From Alphaproteobacteria bacterium (GTDB lineage: Bacteria; Pseudomonadota; Alphaproteobacteria; Rhizobiales; GCA-2746425): a stretch of 64,000 nucleotides of DNA. Below, in pieces: positions 1 through 8,203 of this stretch. The DNA lies in the NCBI GenBank assembly GCA_024743215.1, contig JANSWZ010000002.1, positions 186,001 through 250,000 on the forward strand. Direction: 5' to 3'. The translations under genes were made by a program, and so were the position numbers. The notes under the pieces were generated by a model, which worked only from the letters and a program-made list of their open reading frames with translations, ran no database searches and was not told the origin of the DNA. The stretch's first letter is position 1. The number at the start of each line of letters is the position of its first letter.

Positions 1-477
1 CATTTTCCAATGTGGTGGTTCGGACCACCAGCTATTCTGAAAGGCTGGTTTGACCGGGTATTGGCCAATGGCGCGATGCACAATACCGATGAGCGCTTTG
101 ACACAGGTCGGTGTCGCCACAAGACGGCATTGTTTTGCGTGACCACTGGTTCTTCAGCTGTGCAAAGCGCGCCGGATGGCAAGGAAGGCAATGCACAGAT
201 GCTGCTCTGGCCGCTTTCTCAGGCACTGCGCTATCTGGGTTTTTCTGTGCTACGCCCGATTACGGTCAGTGGTGTGCATAGTTATCACAAGGATGTCGCG
301 GCAGACGCATTGGCTCAGCGGCTCAGCAAGACGCTGGCAGATCAGCCCAAGATCATTGCAGATTTCGACAATTTACCGCGTCTTCACTTCAACACTGACG
401 GCGATTTTACAAAAGAAGGCCGGTTAAAACCAGACGCGCCGAGCCATTCGGATTTCATCCGCCATATTGGGCGATAG
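1..477 (+). CDS. NAD(P)H dehydrogenase (quinone)/flavodoxin-like oxidoreductase, 5' truncated by window edge
   Basis: The reading frame is open from base 1, so the start lies outside the window; the internal ATG at 10 is not the true start. The visible 158 residues open with FPMWWFGPPAILKGWFDRV, the typical stretch of NQO1/KefF-type flavodoxin-fold reductases that follows the FMN-binding N-terminal half. Family members transfer hydride from NAD(P)H via flavin to quinones or electrophiles in the cytosol. The C-terminal part (residues about 50-155) fits the family and the frame ends at a TAG. A related flavodoxin-like gene sits near 3.5-4.1 kb. Family assignment is good; the substrate cannot be inferred. 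Confidence 0.8.
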   Translation, partial: HFPMWWFGPPAILKGWFDRVLANGAMHNTDERFDTGRCRHKTALFCVTTGSSAVQSAPDGKEGNAQMLLWPLSQALRYLGFSVLRPITVSGVHSYHKDVAADALAQRLSKTLADQPKIIADFDNLPRLHFNTDGDFTKEGRLKPDAPSHSDFIRHIGR

Positions 478-543
478 GAAATTCGCCTGAAAACACGCTA
501 TATGAACCGCCAGCCTAATAAATCAGCAGACAGGATATACATC

Positions 544-1461
544 ATGAGTAGTTCGAACGAAACGATTGGCTTTGTCGGCGTTGGCCTGATGGGGCATGGC
601 ATGGCAAAAAATATCGCGGCAAAGGGCTATGCCTTGACCGTTATCGGACACCGCAATCGGAAGCCGGTCGAAGATCTTGTCGAACGTGGAGCAGCCGAGG
701 CCGGATCTCTGAAGGAACTTGGCGAAAAATCCTCAATCGTTTTCATCTGTGCGCCCGGCTCACCTCAGGTCGAGGCCATCGTGCGTGAGTTGAAAGAAGG
801 TTTGAAACCGGGCTCCGTCATTGTTGATTGCTCGACCTCTGACCCGACATCCACTGCCAGTCTTTCCGAACAATTGGCGGATTTGGATATCGCTTTGGCC
901 GACGCGCCCCTGGGCGGTACGCCGGTGCAGGCAGAAGCAGGTGAATTGGGTGCGATGATTGGTGCCGCAGATGAGGTCTTTGCCCGCATAAAGCCTGTGG
1001 TGGAAGCCTGGGCCGGGACAATTGTGCATATTGGCGGCGTGGGCGACGGTCACCGTATGAAATTGCTGAACAATTTCCTGTCGCTCGGGTATGGCGCGAT
1101 TTACTCTGAAGCCTTGGCGCTGGCCAGCAAGGTAGGTCTGTCACCAGCGAAATTCGACAGTGTTATTCGCGGCAGCCGCATGGATTGCGGCTTCTATCAG
1201 ACCTTCATGGACTACATCATGGAGGGCAATCGGGAGGCGCATAAATTCACCCTGTCCAATGCATTCAAGGATATGCGCTATCTGGAATCCATGGCTGATA
1301 ATGCCGGCATGGTGAACCCCGTCGGCAATGCGGTGAAGAACCTTTATGCAGCCGCACATGCAGCCGGTGGCGATGGCCCGGAAGACTATGTGCCGATGTT
1401 GCCTGAATATGTCGGGCGGCTCAGCGGCACAGAGGTCAAGCCGGAAAAACCCGTCAAGTAA
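544..1461 (+). CDS. NAD(P)-dependent oxidoreductase, 3-hydroxyisobutyrate dehydrogenase family
   Basis: A 305-residue beta-hydroxyacid dehydrogenase. The N-terminus carries the dinucleotide-binding signature GFVGVGLMGHGMAKN, followed by the GGTPVQAEAG substrate-loop region and the C-terminal helical domain with MKLLNNFLS, which contains the family's catalytic lysine. Members oxidise or reduce short 2- or 3-hydroxy acids (3-hydroxyisobutyrate, tartronate semialdehyde, 6-phosphogluconate-like). An in-frame ATG at 502 would add 14 residues, but 544 places the Rossmann motif at the usual distance from the N-terminus. It lies 66 bp after the upstream flavodoxin-like gene and converges on the antiporter gene, with the palindrome AGACCGGTCT exactly between them. 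Substrate unknown. Confidence 0.85.
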   Translation: MSSSNETIGFVGVGLMGHGMAKNIAAKGYALTVIGHRNRKPVEDLVERGAAEAGSLKELGEKSSIVFICAPGSPQVEAIVRELKEGLKPGSVIVDCSTSDPTSTASLSEQLADLDIALADAPLGGTPVQAEAGELGAMIGAADEVFARIKPVVEAWAGTIVHIGGVGDGHRMKLLNNFLSLGYGAIYSEALALASKVGLSPAKFDSVIRGSRMDCGFYQTFMDYIMEGNREAHKFTLSNAFKDMRYLESMADNAGMVNPVGNAVKNLYAAAHAAGGDGPEDYVPMLPEYVGRLSGTEVKPEKPVK

Positions 1462-1469
1462 GACCGGTC

Positions 1470-3446
1470 TCAGCCATCATTCTTTTCAGCCTCTGCTTCA
1501 ACATCGCTCAATGTGGGCGGAACCCAGCCGCGATCTGCGCGGCTGGCAAATGCCTTTGATTTGCCGCGCATGAAGGCTTCCTGTTCTGCGCCAATTTCCT
1601 TGGCGCGCGCCACATAGGTCTCGTTTTGGTGAATTGGAATGTCCGGATCATAAACCTGCGCCAACTGGCGTAATGCTTCTCTGTCACCATCAACAAAATT
1701 GCGCACCTGACGTTCCGCATCATATGGATGAAAGCCAAGCGCTTCGAGCGCGGAGCGTCCGGCACGAACAGAACTGTCAAATGTCTCGCGAATGATATCA
1801 CGAGCACCAGCTGCGTAGAGTTCATAAACGTGATTGCGGTCACGGGCGCGGACCACAATGTGGATGTGGGGATGCGATTGGGAAATGTAGTGCACCAGTG
1901 CTGTCGCCTGTTCTTTGTCATCGATGGCAATAACCAGCATCTTGGCCTCATCAATGCCTGCGGCGTGCAGCAGATCAGGGCGTGTGCCATCGCCGAAAAA
2001 CACCTCGAAGCCGAACATGCGCAGCATGTCCAATTGCGCAGAACTGTGATCCAGAACCACTGTATTGAAGCCCGCGCCCATGAGAATGCGGTTGATGATG
2101 CCACCAAATCGGCCATGACCAACCACAATGACAGTGCCCTTCTCGTCGATATCATCCGGCTCTCTGGTCTGCGCAACGGCATAGCGCGGCGCGATAACCT
2201 TGTCGTAGAGGATGAACAATGCCGGTGTCAGCAGCATTGACAAGGCAACGATCAGAAGCAGTTGATCGGCAATGTCTGACGGGATGACGTTGTTGGCAAC
2301 CGTGAAAGACAGCAGCACAAAGCCAAACTCGCCGGCCTGTGCAAGGCCAAGCGCAAACAGCCAGCGATCAGAACTGTCGATTTTGAAGATATAGGACAGG
2401 GCCAGAAGCACGCCAGCCTTTAGCGCCATCAGGGCAATTGTCAGGCCGATGATTGCGCCAAGATTGGCAAAAAGCAGGCCGAAATTGATGCCCGCACCGA
2501 CCGTCATGAAAAACAGGCCAAGCAACAATCCCTTGAAGGGATCGATGTCACTTTCCAACTCATGACGGTATTCGCTGTTCGCCAATACGACACCGGCCAG
2601 GAAGGTCCCAAGAGCTGGGGACAGGCCAACCAGTGTCATCAACAGCGCAATGCCGATGACGATCATCAAAGCGGTCGCAGTGAACAATTCCCGCAGCTTT
2701 GCCATGGCGATGAAGCGGAAGATGGGACGGGTCAGGAAGGAACCGCCGACAATGACGGCGGCAATGGCGGCGATGGTGACAAACGCACGTTGCCAGCCCG
2801 GTAACCCCTCCACCAGATTGATACCAGACCCGTGATCGCCATCATCTGCATGGCTGTCAGCGCCATGATCTCCGGCTGCGGCTTCGGTCCCGTGACCAGC
2901 TACGTCGACGCTTTGAGCAAGGTCTGCCAGTTCAGGCAGGGCCAGCAAAGGAATGAAGGCCAGCATGGGGATAACGGCAATATCCTGAAACAGCAGCACG
3001 GCAAAGCTGGACTGTCCGCCATCGGATTTCATAAGGCCCTTTTCGTTGAGCGTCTGCAAAACGATAGCCGTTGATGACAAGGCAAACACCAGACCAATGG
3101 CAAGGGAAATGGTCCAGGACAGATCCAACAGCATGGCGATCGCCATCACACACAGGGTCGTCAAACCCACTTGAAGACCGCCAAGGCCGAGCAGTTTTGA
3201 TTTCATCTGCCAAAGCAGGCGTGGCTCCAATTCCAACCCCACCAGAAAGAGCATCATCACCACACCGAATTCGGCGAAATGCTGGAGACTGATGACATCA
3301 ACACCCAGATTTTGCAGCAAGGGTGCAATGACAATACCGGCGATGAGGTAGCCCAGAACCGAACCAAGACCGAGACGGGAGGCAATCGGTACAGCGATGA
3401 CACCGGCAATGAGGAAAACGAAGGAGAGAACCAGGAAGCTTTCCAT
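1470..3446 (-). CDS. CPA2-family K+/H+ antiporter, KefB/KefC-like, with RCK domain
   Basis: A 658-residue protein: an N-terminal Na+/H+ exchanger membrane domain of about 12 helices (residues 1-415), then a cytosolic RCK/TrkA-N nucleotide-binding domain from about 438 with the VVGHGRFGG motif, and a roughly 90-residue C-terminal tail. Kef systems export K+ in exchange for H+ to acidify the cytosol during electrophile attack and are gated by glutathione adducts. Its start lies 3 bp after the stop of the flavodoxin-like gene at 3450-4058, the typical kefG-kefB or kefF-kefC arrangement. An unusual His/Asp/Gly-rich loop occupies residues 184-206. Glutathione gating is inferred from family and context. 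Confidence 0.88.
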   Translation of the reverse strand: MESFLVLSFVFLIAGVIAVPIASRLGLGSVLGYLIAGIVIAPLLQNLGVDVISLQHFAEFGVVMMLFLVGLELEPRLLWQMKSKLLGLGGLQVGLTTLCVMAIAMLLDLSWTISLAIGLVFALSSTAIVLQTLNEKGLMKSDGGQSSFAVLLFQDIAVIPMLAFIPLLALPELADLAQSVDVAGHGTEAAAGDHGADSHADDGDHGSGINLVEGLPGWQRAFVTIAAIAAVIVGGSFLTRPIFRFIAMAKLRELFTATALMIVIGIALLMTLVGLSPALGTFLAGVVLANSEYRHELESDIDPFKGLLLGLFFMTVGAGINFGLLFANLGAIIGLTIALMALKAGVLLALSYIFKIDSSDRWLFALGLAQAGEFGFVLLSFTVANNVIPSDIADQLLLIVALSMLLTPALFILYDKVIAPRYAVAQTREPDDIDEKGTVIVVGHGRFGGIINRILMGAGFNTVVLDHSSAQLDMLRMFGFEVFFGDGTRPDLLHAAGIDEAKMLVIAIDDKEQATALVHYISQSHPHIHIVVRARDRNHVYELYAAGARDIIRETFDSSVRAGRSALEALGFHPYDAERQVRNFVDGDREALRQLAQVYDPDIPIHQNETYVARAKEIGAEQEAFMRGKSKAFASRADRGWVPPTLSDVEAEAEKNDG

Positions 3447-3449
3447 GTT

Positions 3450-4058
3450 CTATGCCCCTTCCATTATTGGCAGCGTTTCAAAGGACAGCACATCCCTTGA
3501 GGCCGCATCTGCATAATCAAGCCGGTCATCACGGACCGCCTCCAACAATGCGCGATAGCCTTTGGCATGAGGATCAACCAGACCTTCTTTCGGCGCACGC
3601 AAGGACGCAAACAACACATAGGGTGGCGTAAATTCCATTTTGCAGAGCCCGGCCGTTTGTTCCAAAGGTGTCAGGAAGGTGCGCAACGGAAATTGCTGAT
3701 AGCCGGTTTTGGAATAAGCGTCTTCAGGACCAGCCGCCGTGATGGCAAGCATCATGCGTTTACCGTCCAGTTTGTCACCACCTTTGCCATAGGCAAAACC
3801 GTGTTCAAGCACCAAATCCTGCCATTCCTTGATCAGGGACGGGGTGGAATACCAGAACAATGGAAACTGAAACAAAATGACATCATGATTGAGCAGGCGC
3901 TGCTGCTCTTTGTCAATGTCGATGTTGCTGCGCGGATATTCCGCATACAAATCCACGAAGGTAATACCGTCCACATCCCGCGCAACTTTTGCCATTTCCC
4001 GATTTGTGTGGGAATGCCGCTGTCCAGGATGGGCATAATATACGATCAGTTTTGCCAA
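3450..4058 (-). CDS. Kef ancillary NAD(P)H oxidoreductase (KefF/KefG-like)
   Basis: A 202-residue flavodoxin-fold protein beginning MAKLIVYYAHPGQRHSHTNR and containing FQFPLFWYSTPSLIKEWQDLV, both characteristic of KefF/KefG and modulator-of-drug-activity proteins. Such proteins bind flavin, reduce quinones and electrophiles with NAD(P)H, and are required for full activity of the adjacent Kef antiporter. The length matches KefF/KefG (about 180-200). Only 3 bp separate its stop from the antiporter start, so the two are almost certainly co-transcribed and translationally coupled. Upstream lies a 113-bp gap to the aminotransferase, which probably holds the promoter. Confidence 0.88.
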   Translation of the reverse strand: MAKLIVYYAHPGQRHSHTNREMAKVARDVDGITFVDLYAEYPRSNIDIDKEQQRLLNHDVILFQFPLFWYSTPSLIKEWQDLVLEHGFAYGKGGDKLDGKRMMLAITAAGPEDAYSKTGYQQFPLRTFLTPLEQTAGLCKMEFTPPYVLFASLRAPKEGLVDPHAKGYRALLEAVRDDRLDYADAASRDVLSFETLPIMEGA

Positions 4059-4171
4059 AATTCGCCCCTTTGCCTTTTTTCAACCAAAGGGGAATAGCTT
4101 TTCGGAATCAAGCCAAAACTTAATTATCGGATGTGCGACAAAATGTGCCTGGCGATTGTCTTCCTTTCTAA

Positions 4172-5575
4172 TCAGGCCAAACCAAACTGACGTTCTGCAT
4201 CTGAAAGCGCTTCGTCGACAATGTTCAACGCATGATCCAACTCATCACGCTTCAGGATCAAAGGCGGGGTCAGGGTCATTGTGTTGCCCATGGAGAGCTT
4301 GAACGACAGGCCTTTGTCCAGACAGCGATAAAGCACGTCTTCTGCAAGTTCATTGGCAGGTTCCTTGCTATCACGCCCCAAAACAAGCTCTGCACCAAAT
4401 AAGAAGCCGCGACCACGCACATCTCCAATGGTCGGGTGTTTTTGCTGCATCTCCTGCAAACGTTCCAATGCATGGGCGCCCAAAGTGGCTGCGGATTCGA
4501 CCAGGCCCTCATCCTCGATAATCTCGATTGTCGTCAGCGCTGCGCGTGTTGTGACCGGGTTTTTCTCATGGGTGTAATGGCCAAAGGCAAATCCACCGGC
4601 GACATCCAGATGCGGTCGCGCCATGACGGCAGCGATGGGCAGAATACCGCCGCCCAGTGCCTTGCCCATGACCAGAAGGTCCGGCACCACGTCATCATGA
4701 TCACAGGCGAACATTTTGCCGGTCTTGCCAAGACCGGTCGGGATTTCATCAAAGATCAGCAAAGCGCCCGCTTCATTGCAGGCTTTGCGGACTTCCGCCC
4801 AAAAACCGGGAGGCGGAATGTAGGGCACGGCACGGGCGGGCTCTGCAATCACAGCGGCCACATCGCCTTCTTTTTCCAGCACATAGCGGACAAAATTTGC
4901 ACAGGTCAGTTTGCAAAGATCCAATTGTGGTGCGCCATTGTCATCCGGATAGCCATAGGGGCAACGATAGCAGGCAAAGGGAGCAACATGTTCTGTACCG
5001 GTCAAGAGCGGGCCGGCGACGGCTGAGCGAAACAATTGCTCACCGCCGACGGATGATGCACCAAAGCCAGCGCCATGAAAGGAGTCCCAGAATGAAATTG
5101 TCTTGTGGCGGCCAGTAGCTGCTCGGGCGATTTTCAATGCCACTTCCACCGCATCAGAGCCGCCGGTTGTGAACAGCACCTTTGACAAATCGCCTGGTGC
5201 AATGTCAGCCAGTTTTTTGGCAAGTGCCGTAGCGGGTTCGCAGGCAAAACGCCTTGGCGCAAAGGGCAGTTCATCCATCTGCTTTGCAATGGCTGCCTTC
5301 AGGCGCGGATGGCCATAGCCGATGTGATGGACGTTGTTGCCGTGAAAATCCAGATAGCGCCGCCCCTGCGCGTCCTTGATGTAAGGCCCTTCTGCCGCTG
5401 TAATGACGGACAGACAGGGCGTCGACACTGCTTGATGCAGGAAATAGCGCGCATCTTCATCCAGCAATTTTTGGGTTTCGGCATCATGATTGGCCGCGGC
5501 CCAACGGGCGCGGCGGGAGGACGTATTGACCTCTCCCTCGGATTGGGCAGGCGCAGCTTTGCTGGGTGGTGTCAT
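4172..5575 (-). CDS. Class III PLP-dependent aminotransferase-fold enzyme, PbfA-like (possible 1-hydroxy-2-aminoethylphosphonate ammonia-lyase)
   Basis: I place the start at the ATG at 5575 (467 residues); the frame stays open to 5902, but that extension overlaps the EamA gene and has no family resemblance. Class III landmarks are visible: TTGGSDAVEVALK for PLP phosphate binding, IFDEIPTG with Asp276 for the pyridinium nitrogen, and MGKALGGG with Lys305 as Schiff-base lysine. YLDFHGNNVHHIGYGHPR and the cysteine-rich CYRCPYG...CKLTC segment (Cys202, 205, 221, 225) resemble, from memory, the PbfA group that deaminates (R)-1-hydroxy-2-aminoethylphosphonate. No other phosphonate genes are in the window, so the substrate is uncertain. 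It sits 74 bp downstream of the EamA transporter, likely in the same transcript. Confidence 0.72.
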   Translation of the reverse strand: MTPPSKAAPAQSEGEVNTSSRRARWAAANHDAETQKLLDEDARYFLHQAVSTPCLSVITAAEGPYIKDAQGRRYLDFHGNNVHHIGYGHPRLKAAIAKQMDELPFAPRRFACEPATALAKKLADIAPGDLSKVLFTTGGSDAVEVALKIARAATGRHKTISFWDSFHGAGFGASSVGGEQLFRSAVAGPLLTGTEHVAPFACYRCPYGYPDDNGAPQLDLCKLTCANFVRYVLEKEGDVAAVIAEPARAVPYIPPPGFWAEVRKACNEAGALLIFDEIPTGLGKTGKMFACDHDDVVPDLLVMGKALGGGILPIAAVMARPHLDVAGGFAFGHYTHEKNPVTTRAALTTIEIIEDEGLVESAATLGAHALERLQEMQQKHPTIGDVRGRGFLFGAELVLGRDSKEPANELAEDVLYRCLDKGLSFKLSMGNTMTLTPPLILKRDELDHALNIVDEALSDAERQFGLA

Positions 5576-5649
5576 GTATGAATCCAAGCTTGTTGTGACG
5601 TCACTCTGACACCGGCTCAAGGTTGATGGCAAGCCGGGTTTTGATTTGC

Positions 5650-6528
5650 TCAATGGCTCTTGCGTTTGAACAAAAGGTCCTTTGCAGCCAGAACTGCCCC
5701 CGCGGTAATGAGCGCGCAGGCAGTGGCAATAATCCAGTTTGCCTGCTGGAACCCGGCGACAACCAGAACAAGGGTCGAGAGCAAAGGCGCTGCATAGCTG
5801 GATGCCCCAAGCACCTGAATGTCGCCATGTTTCACGCCATGGTCCCACGCGAAAAATGCCAACCCAACAGGACCCAAGCCAAGCCCAAGCACGGCCAGCC
5901 ATTGCAATAGATCAGCAGGCCATACGGTCTCTTCCAAAGCAAGATGGCAAAGGGCAGACAGAATGGCAGTCGCCAGACAAAAGCCAGTGACAATGTCGGT
6001 GGGAACACTGCCAAACCGGCGCGATAAAACCGAATAGGCCGACCATATCAGCGCGCAGACAATGGCTGCCAGATAACCCGGCACATAGTCGGTTTTGATC
6101 TGCAGGGAGCCGCCATTGGTGATGATCAATGCCGCACCCAGAAAACCGATCAGCGCGCCGAGAACATGATGGGTGCGGAGTGTTTCTCCGGGCAGAAACC
6201 CGGAAAAGACGACAATCAGCAAAGGCCAGAGATAGGCGATCAGACTGGCTTCGGCAGCCGGTGCAGACCGCAATGCGGTGAAGTAAAGGAAATGATAGCC
6301 AAACAAGGACGTCACTCCGAGCAACCAAACTGCCACTGGCTGTCTGAAGACAGATCTATCACTGCCACGCAGGAACCAGCTTGCGGCGCCGGCCATGCCA
6401 CCAATCGCAAATGCCATGGCGGTCAATTGAAACGGCGGCACCACTCCGCTGGCAGCCGTAAACAGAGCCAGCAAAGCCCAACTGAGAATGGCCGTGAAGC
6501 CTATGAGTGTAGAGGCGCGCCGTGTCAC
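5650..6528 (-). CDS. EamA-family (DMT) transporter
   Basis: A 292-residue membrane protein with about ten hydrophobic helices arranged as two EamA repeats (residues about 8-140 and 150-285), the normal architecture and length of 10-TM drug/metabolite transporters, often amino-acid or metabolite exporters (YddG/RhaT type). The motif SAPAAEASLIAYLWPLLIV in repeat 1 resembles aromatic amino acid exporters of the YddG group. Its start is 15 bp after the SDR stop and its stop 74 bp before the aminotransferase start, so these three minus-strand genes and the VOC gene probably form one transcript. The transported compound is unknown. Confidence 0.85.
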   Translation of the reverse strand: MTRRASTLIGFTAILSWALLALFTAASGVVPPFQLTAMAFAIGGMAGAASWFLRGSDRSVFRQPVAVWLLGVTSLFGYHFLYFTALRSAPAAEASLIAYLWPLLIVVFSGFLPGETLRTHHVLGALIGFLGAALIITNGGSLQIKTDYVPGYLAAIVCALIWSAYSVLSRRFGSVPTDIVTGFCLATAILSALCHLALEETVWPADLLQWLAVLGLGLGPVGLAFFAWDHGVKHGDIQVLGASSYAAPLLSTLVLVVAGFQQANWIIATACALITAGAVLAAKDLLFKRKSH

Positions 6529-6543
6529 AAGTAACTGCTCTGC

Positions 6544-7272
6544 CTAAATGTCCTGAGCCTGCGGCAAAACCACAAGTTCTCTTATCGTCACATTGGCCGG
6601 CTGCTGCAGCATGAAGGCAGCGATTTCAGCTATGTCTTCAGGCCGCAACACCTCCCCCTCAGCAACCTGCTGGTCAATGCGAGCGGGATCTATGTCGCCC
6701 CACAATTCAGTCGCTACGGTTCCCGGTAGAATTGACCCGACCCGAATACCATCCGATGCCACTTGTCGGCGTAGTGAGCGGACAAAGGCGTTGGCTGCGT
6801 GTTTGGTGGCAGAATAAACAGCCTCATCCCGCATATCGGCAACCCCGGCAATTGAGCCGATGACCATGATCTCACCGGATTGCTGCTGCTTCATATAGGG
6901 CAGCACCGCATGGGACAGCACCATGATACTGGTCAGGTTGACATCAATCATCTTTTGCATGGCTTCTGGCGTCATATCCGAAAATGTATCACTGGTATAA
7001 ATGCCGGCATTTTCGATCAGAATATCAAGTGAGCCGAATTTTTTGACCGCCTCTTTGACCAGCGCGTCCACCTGAGCGCGATCGGCAAGATCTGTTGGAA
7101 CACAGATGCTTTCGCCCTCCAACTCATCTGCCACCAGTTCAAGGGTCTTGCGCTCGCGTGCAGCCAACACCAGCTTGCAACCCATTTTGGACAGTTTGCG
7201 CGCAATGGCACGGCCAATACCAGAACTTGCACCTGTTACCAGCGCTGTTTTGCCTTCCAGAGACTTGCTCAT
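6544..7272 (-). CDS. SDR family NAD(P)-dependent oxidoreductase
   Basis: A 242-residue classical short-chain dehydrogenase. TGASSGIG near residue 15 is the cofactor glycine motif, IENAG near 88 the structural NNAG-type motif (with IEN in place of NN), and the catalytic set is Ser of MVIGSIAG plus YSATK. The subfamily resembles YdfG/YdaD-type enzymes acting on 3-hydroxy acids or serine-like alcohols, though substrate cannot be read from sequence. Length is typical. It lies between the VOC gene (61 bp upstream) and the EamA transporter (15 bp downstream). Confidence 0.88.
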   Translation of the reverse strand: MSKSLEGKTALVTGASSGIGRAIARKLSKMGCKLVLAARERKTLELVADELEGESICVPTDLADRAQVDALVKEAVKKFGSLDILIENAGIYTSDTFSDMTPEAMQKMIDVNLTSIMVLSHAVLPYMKQQQSGEIMVIGSIAGVADMRDEAVYSATKHAANAFVRSLRRQVASDGIRVGSILPGTVATELWGDIDPARIDQQVAEGEVLRPEDIAEIAAFMLQQPANVTIRELVVLPQAQDI

Positions 7273-7333
7273 GTCATTCCTTTAAATTTTTTGTTCTGCG
7301 CCAGCCAAGTTGCCCAGTACATGGGTCGCATCA

Positions 7334-7918
7334 TCATCCATAGGGGTTTTTAGGCCCGCGATCTGTTGAATGTGAGCGTTGTAGCCTGTGAGACAGACGC
7401 TCGATTGCTTCGGCTACATGCGTGTCTGCAATACTCTTGTCGCCCGCTTCAGTGCGGACAAGATGTGCTTCGAACAACACATCGGCGTGCGTTGCACCGC
7501 CTGGTGGTTCGAAGCGATAGGAGGCAAGTTCGATCAGCAATCCCAATGGGTCTTCGAAATAAATCGAATTCATGAATCCGCGATCCTTCTCGCCGGAATG
7601 TTTGATGCCGCGTGCATCAAGTCGACCGACCAATTGCGAATAGGTTGCCTGGCTCACCGCGAATGCAACATGATGGACACATCCCGGCTCTGTTGGCGTC
7701 CGGCTTGGATTACGCGCCCGTTTTTCGTTTGTGAAAACAGTAATGAGCCGCCCGTCACCGGGATCAAAATAAAGGTGACCTTCGTCTGGATCATCCAGAT
7801 TGGGCTGCTCAAAGACAAAGGGCATGCCGAGGACGCCTTCCCAAAAATCAATGGATGTTTGTCTGTCGGCACCGACCAGTGTGATGTGATGGACGCCTTG
7901 AGACTGGAGCTTTTGCAT
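7334..7918 (-). CDS. VOC family protein (glyoxalase/extradiol dioxygenase fold)
   Basis: I choose the ATG at 7918 because GGAG lies 9 bases upstream (in atcaGGAGagccatt); the frame extends to 8074 but the extra residues do not resemble the family. The 194-residue product contains two beta-alpha-beta-beta-beta modules: GVHHITLVGADRQTSIDFWEGVLG at the N-terminus and CVHHVAFAVSQATYSQLVGRL in the middle, with GLLIELASY supplying the usual acidic ligand. The His/His/Glu metal triad therefore appears complete. Members include glyoxalases, ring-cleavage dioxygenases and antibiotic-resistance proteins. The ~45 residue C-terminal tail is low in recognisable structure. It is the first gene of the minus-strand group. 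Confidence 0.8.
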   Translation of the reverse strand: MQKLQSQGVHHITLVGADRQTSIDFWEGVLGMPFVFEQPNLDDPDEGHLYFDPGDGRLITVFTNEKRARNPSRTPTEPGCVHHVAFAVSQATYSQLVGRLDARGIKHSGEKDRGFMNSIYFEDPLGLLIELASYRFEPPGGATHADVLFEAHLVRTEAGDKSIADTHVAEAIERLSHRLQRSHSTDRGPKNPYG

Positions 7919-8203
7919 AATGGCTCTCCTGATGCTGCTTTTGATAAATGACATTGCCCCATTTGGCAGACGCAGACCAGACACTGAGATGGCGGTGAGA
8001 CCTGCCGGTTCAGCACCCAACGAATTATCGATTCCGCATAAATTGATAGAAAAGTGCGATGTCATGGGCGTCACAATTTGGAAGCCCTTACTGATATCAC
8101 CTTAACCTTCTGTTTTAAAATAACTTTGCGTTTTTTCTCGCTTGGCTATCTCAGAGAAAAAAATACTTCTTGGTCACAAAAAACGATTTAGGGTTTCACA
8201 CCA
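7919..8203. promoter_or_regulatory. Divergent intergenic region between VOC gene and UxaA-type dehydratase
   Basis: A 285-bp spacer that must hold promoters for both diverging units. It contains a 9-bp A/T-rich inverted repeat, TTTTTTCTC at 8131-8139 and GAGAAAAAA at 8154-8162, separated by 14 bp. No confident -35/-10 pair can be assigned. The repeat could be an operator, but has no GC stem and no transcript entering it, so it is not a normal terminator. Confidence 0.4.

Noticed and set aside
1461-1470. AGACCGGTCT perfect palindrome between two convergent stops
   Set aside because: No loop is possible, so it is not a terminator; at a convergent junction an operator is unlikely. Probably chance.
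5576-5902. 109-residue N-terminal extension of the aminotransferase
   Set aside because: It overlaps the EamA gene in a different frame, is rich in Trp and Cys, and does not match class III enzymes.
8131-8162. A/T-rich inverted repeat considered as a rho-independent terminator
   Set aside because: No transcript is expected to end here; both neighbouring genes diverge from it and the stem has almost no GC pairs.
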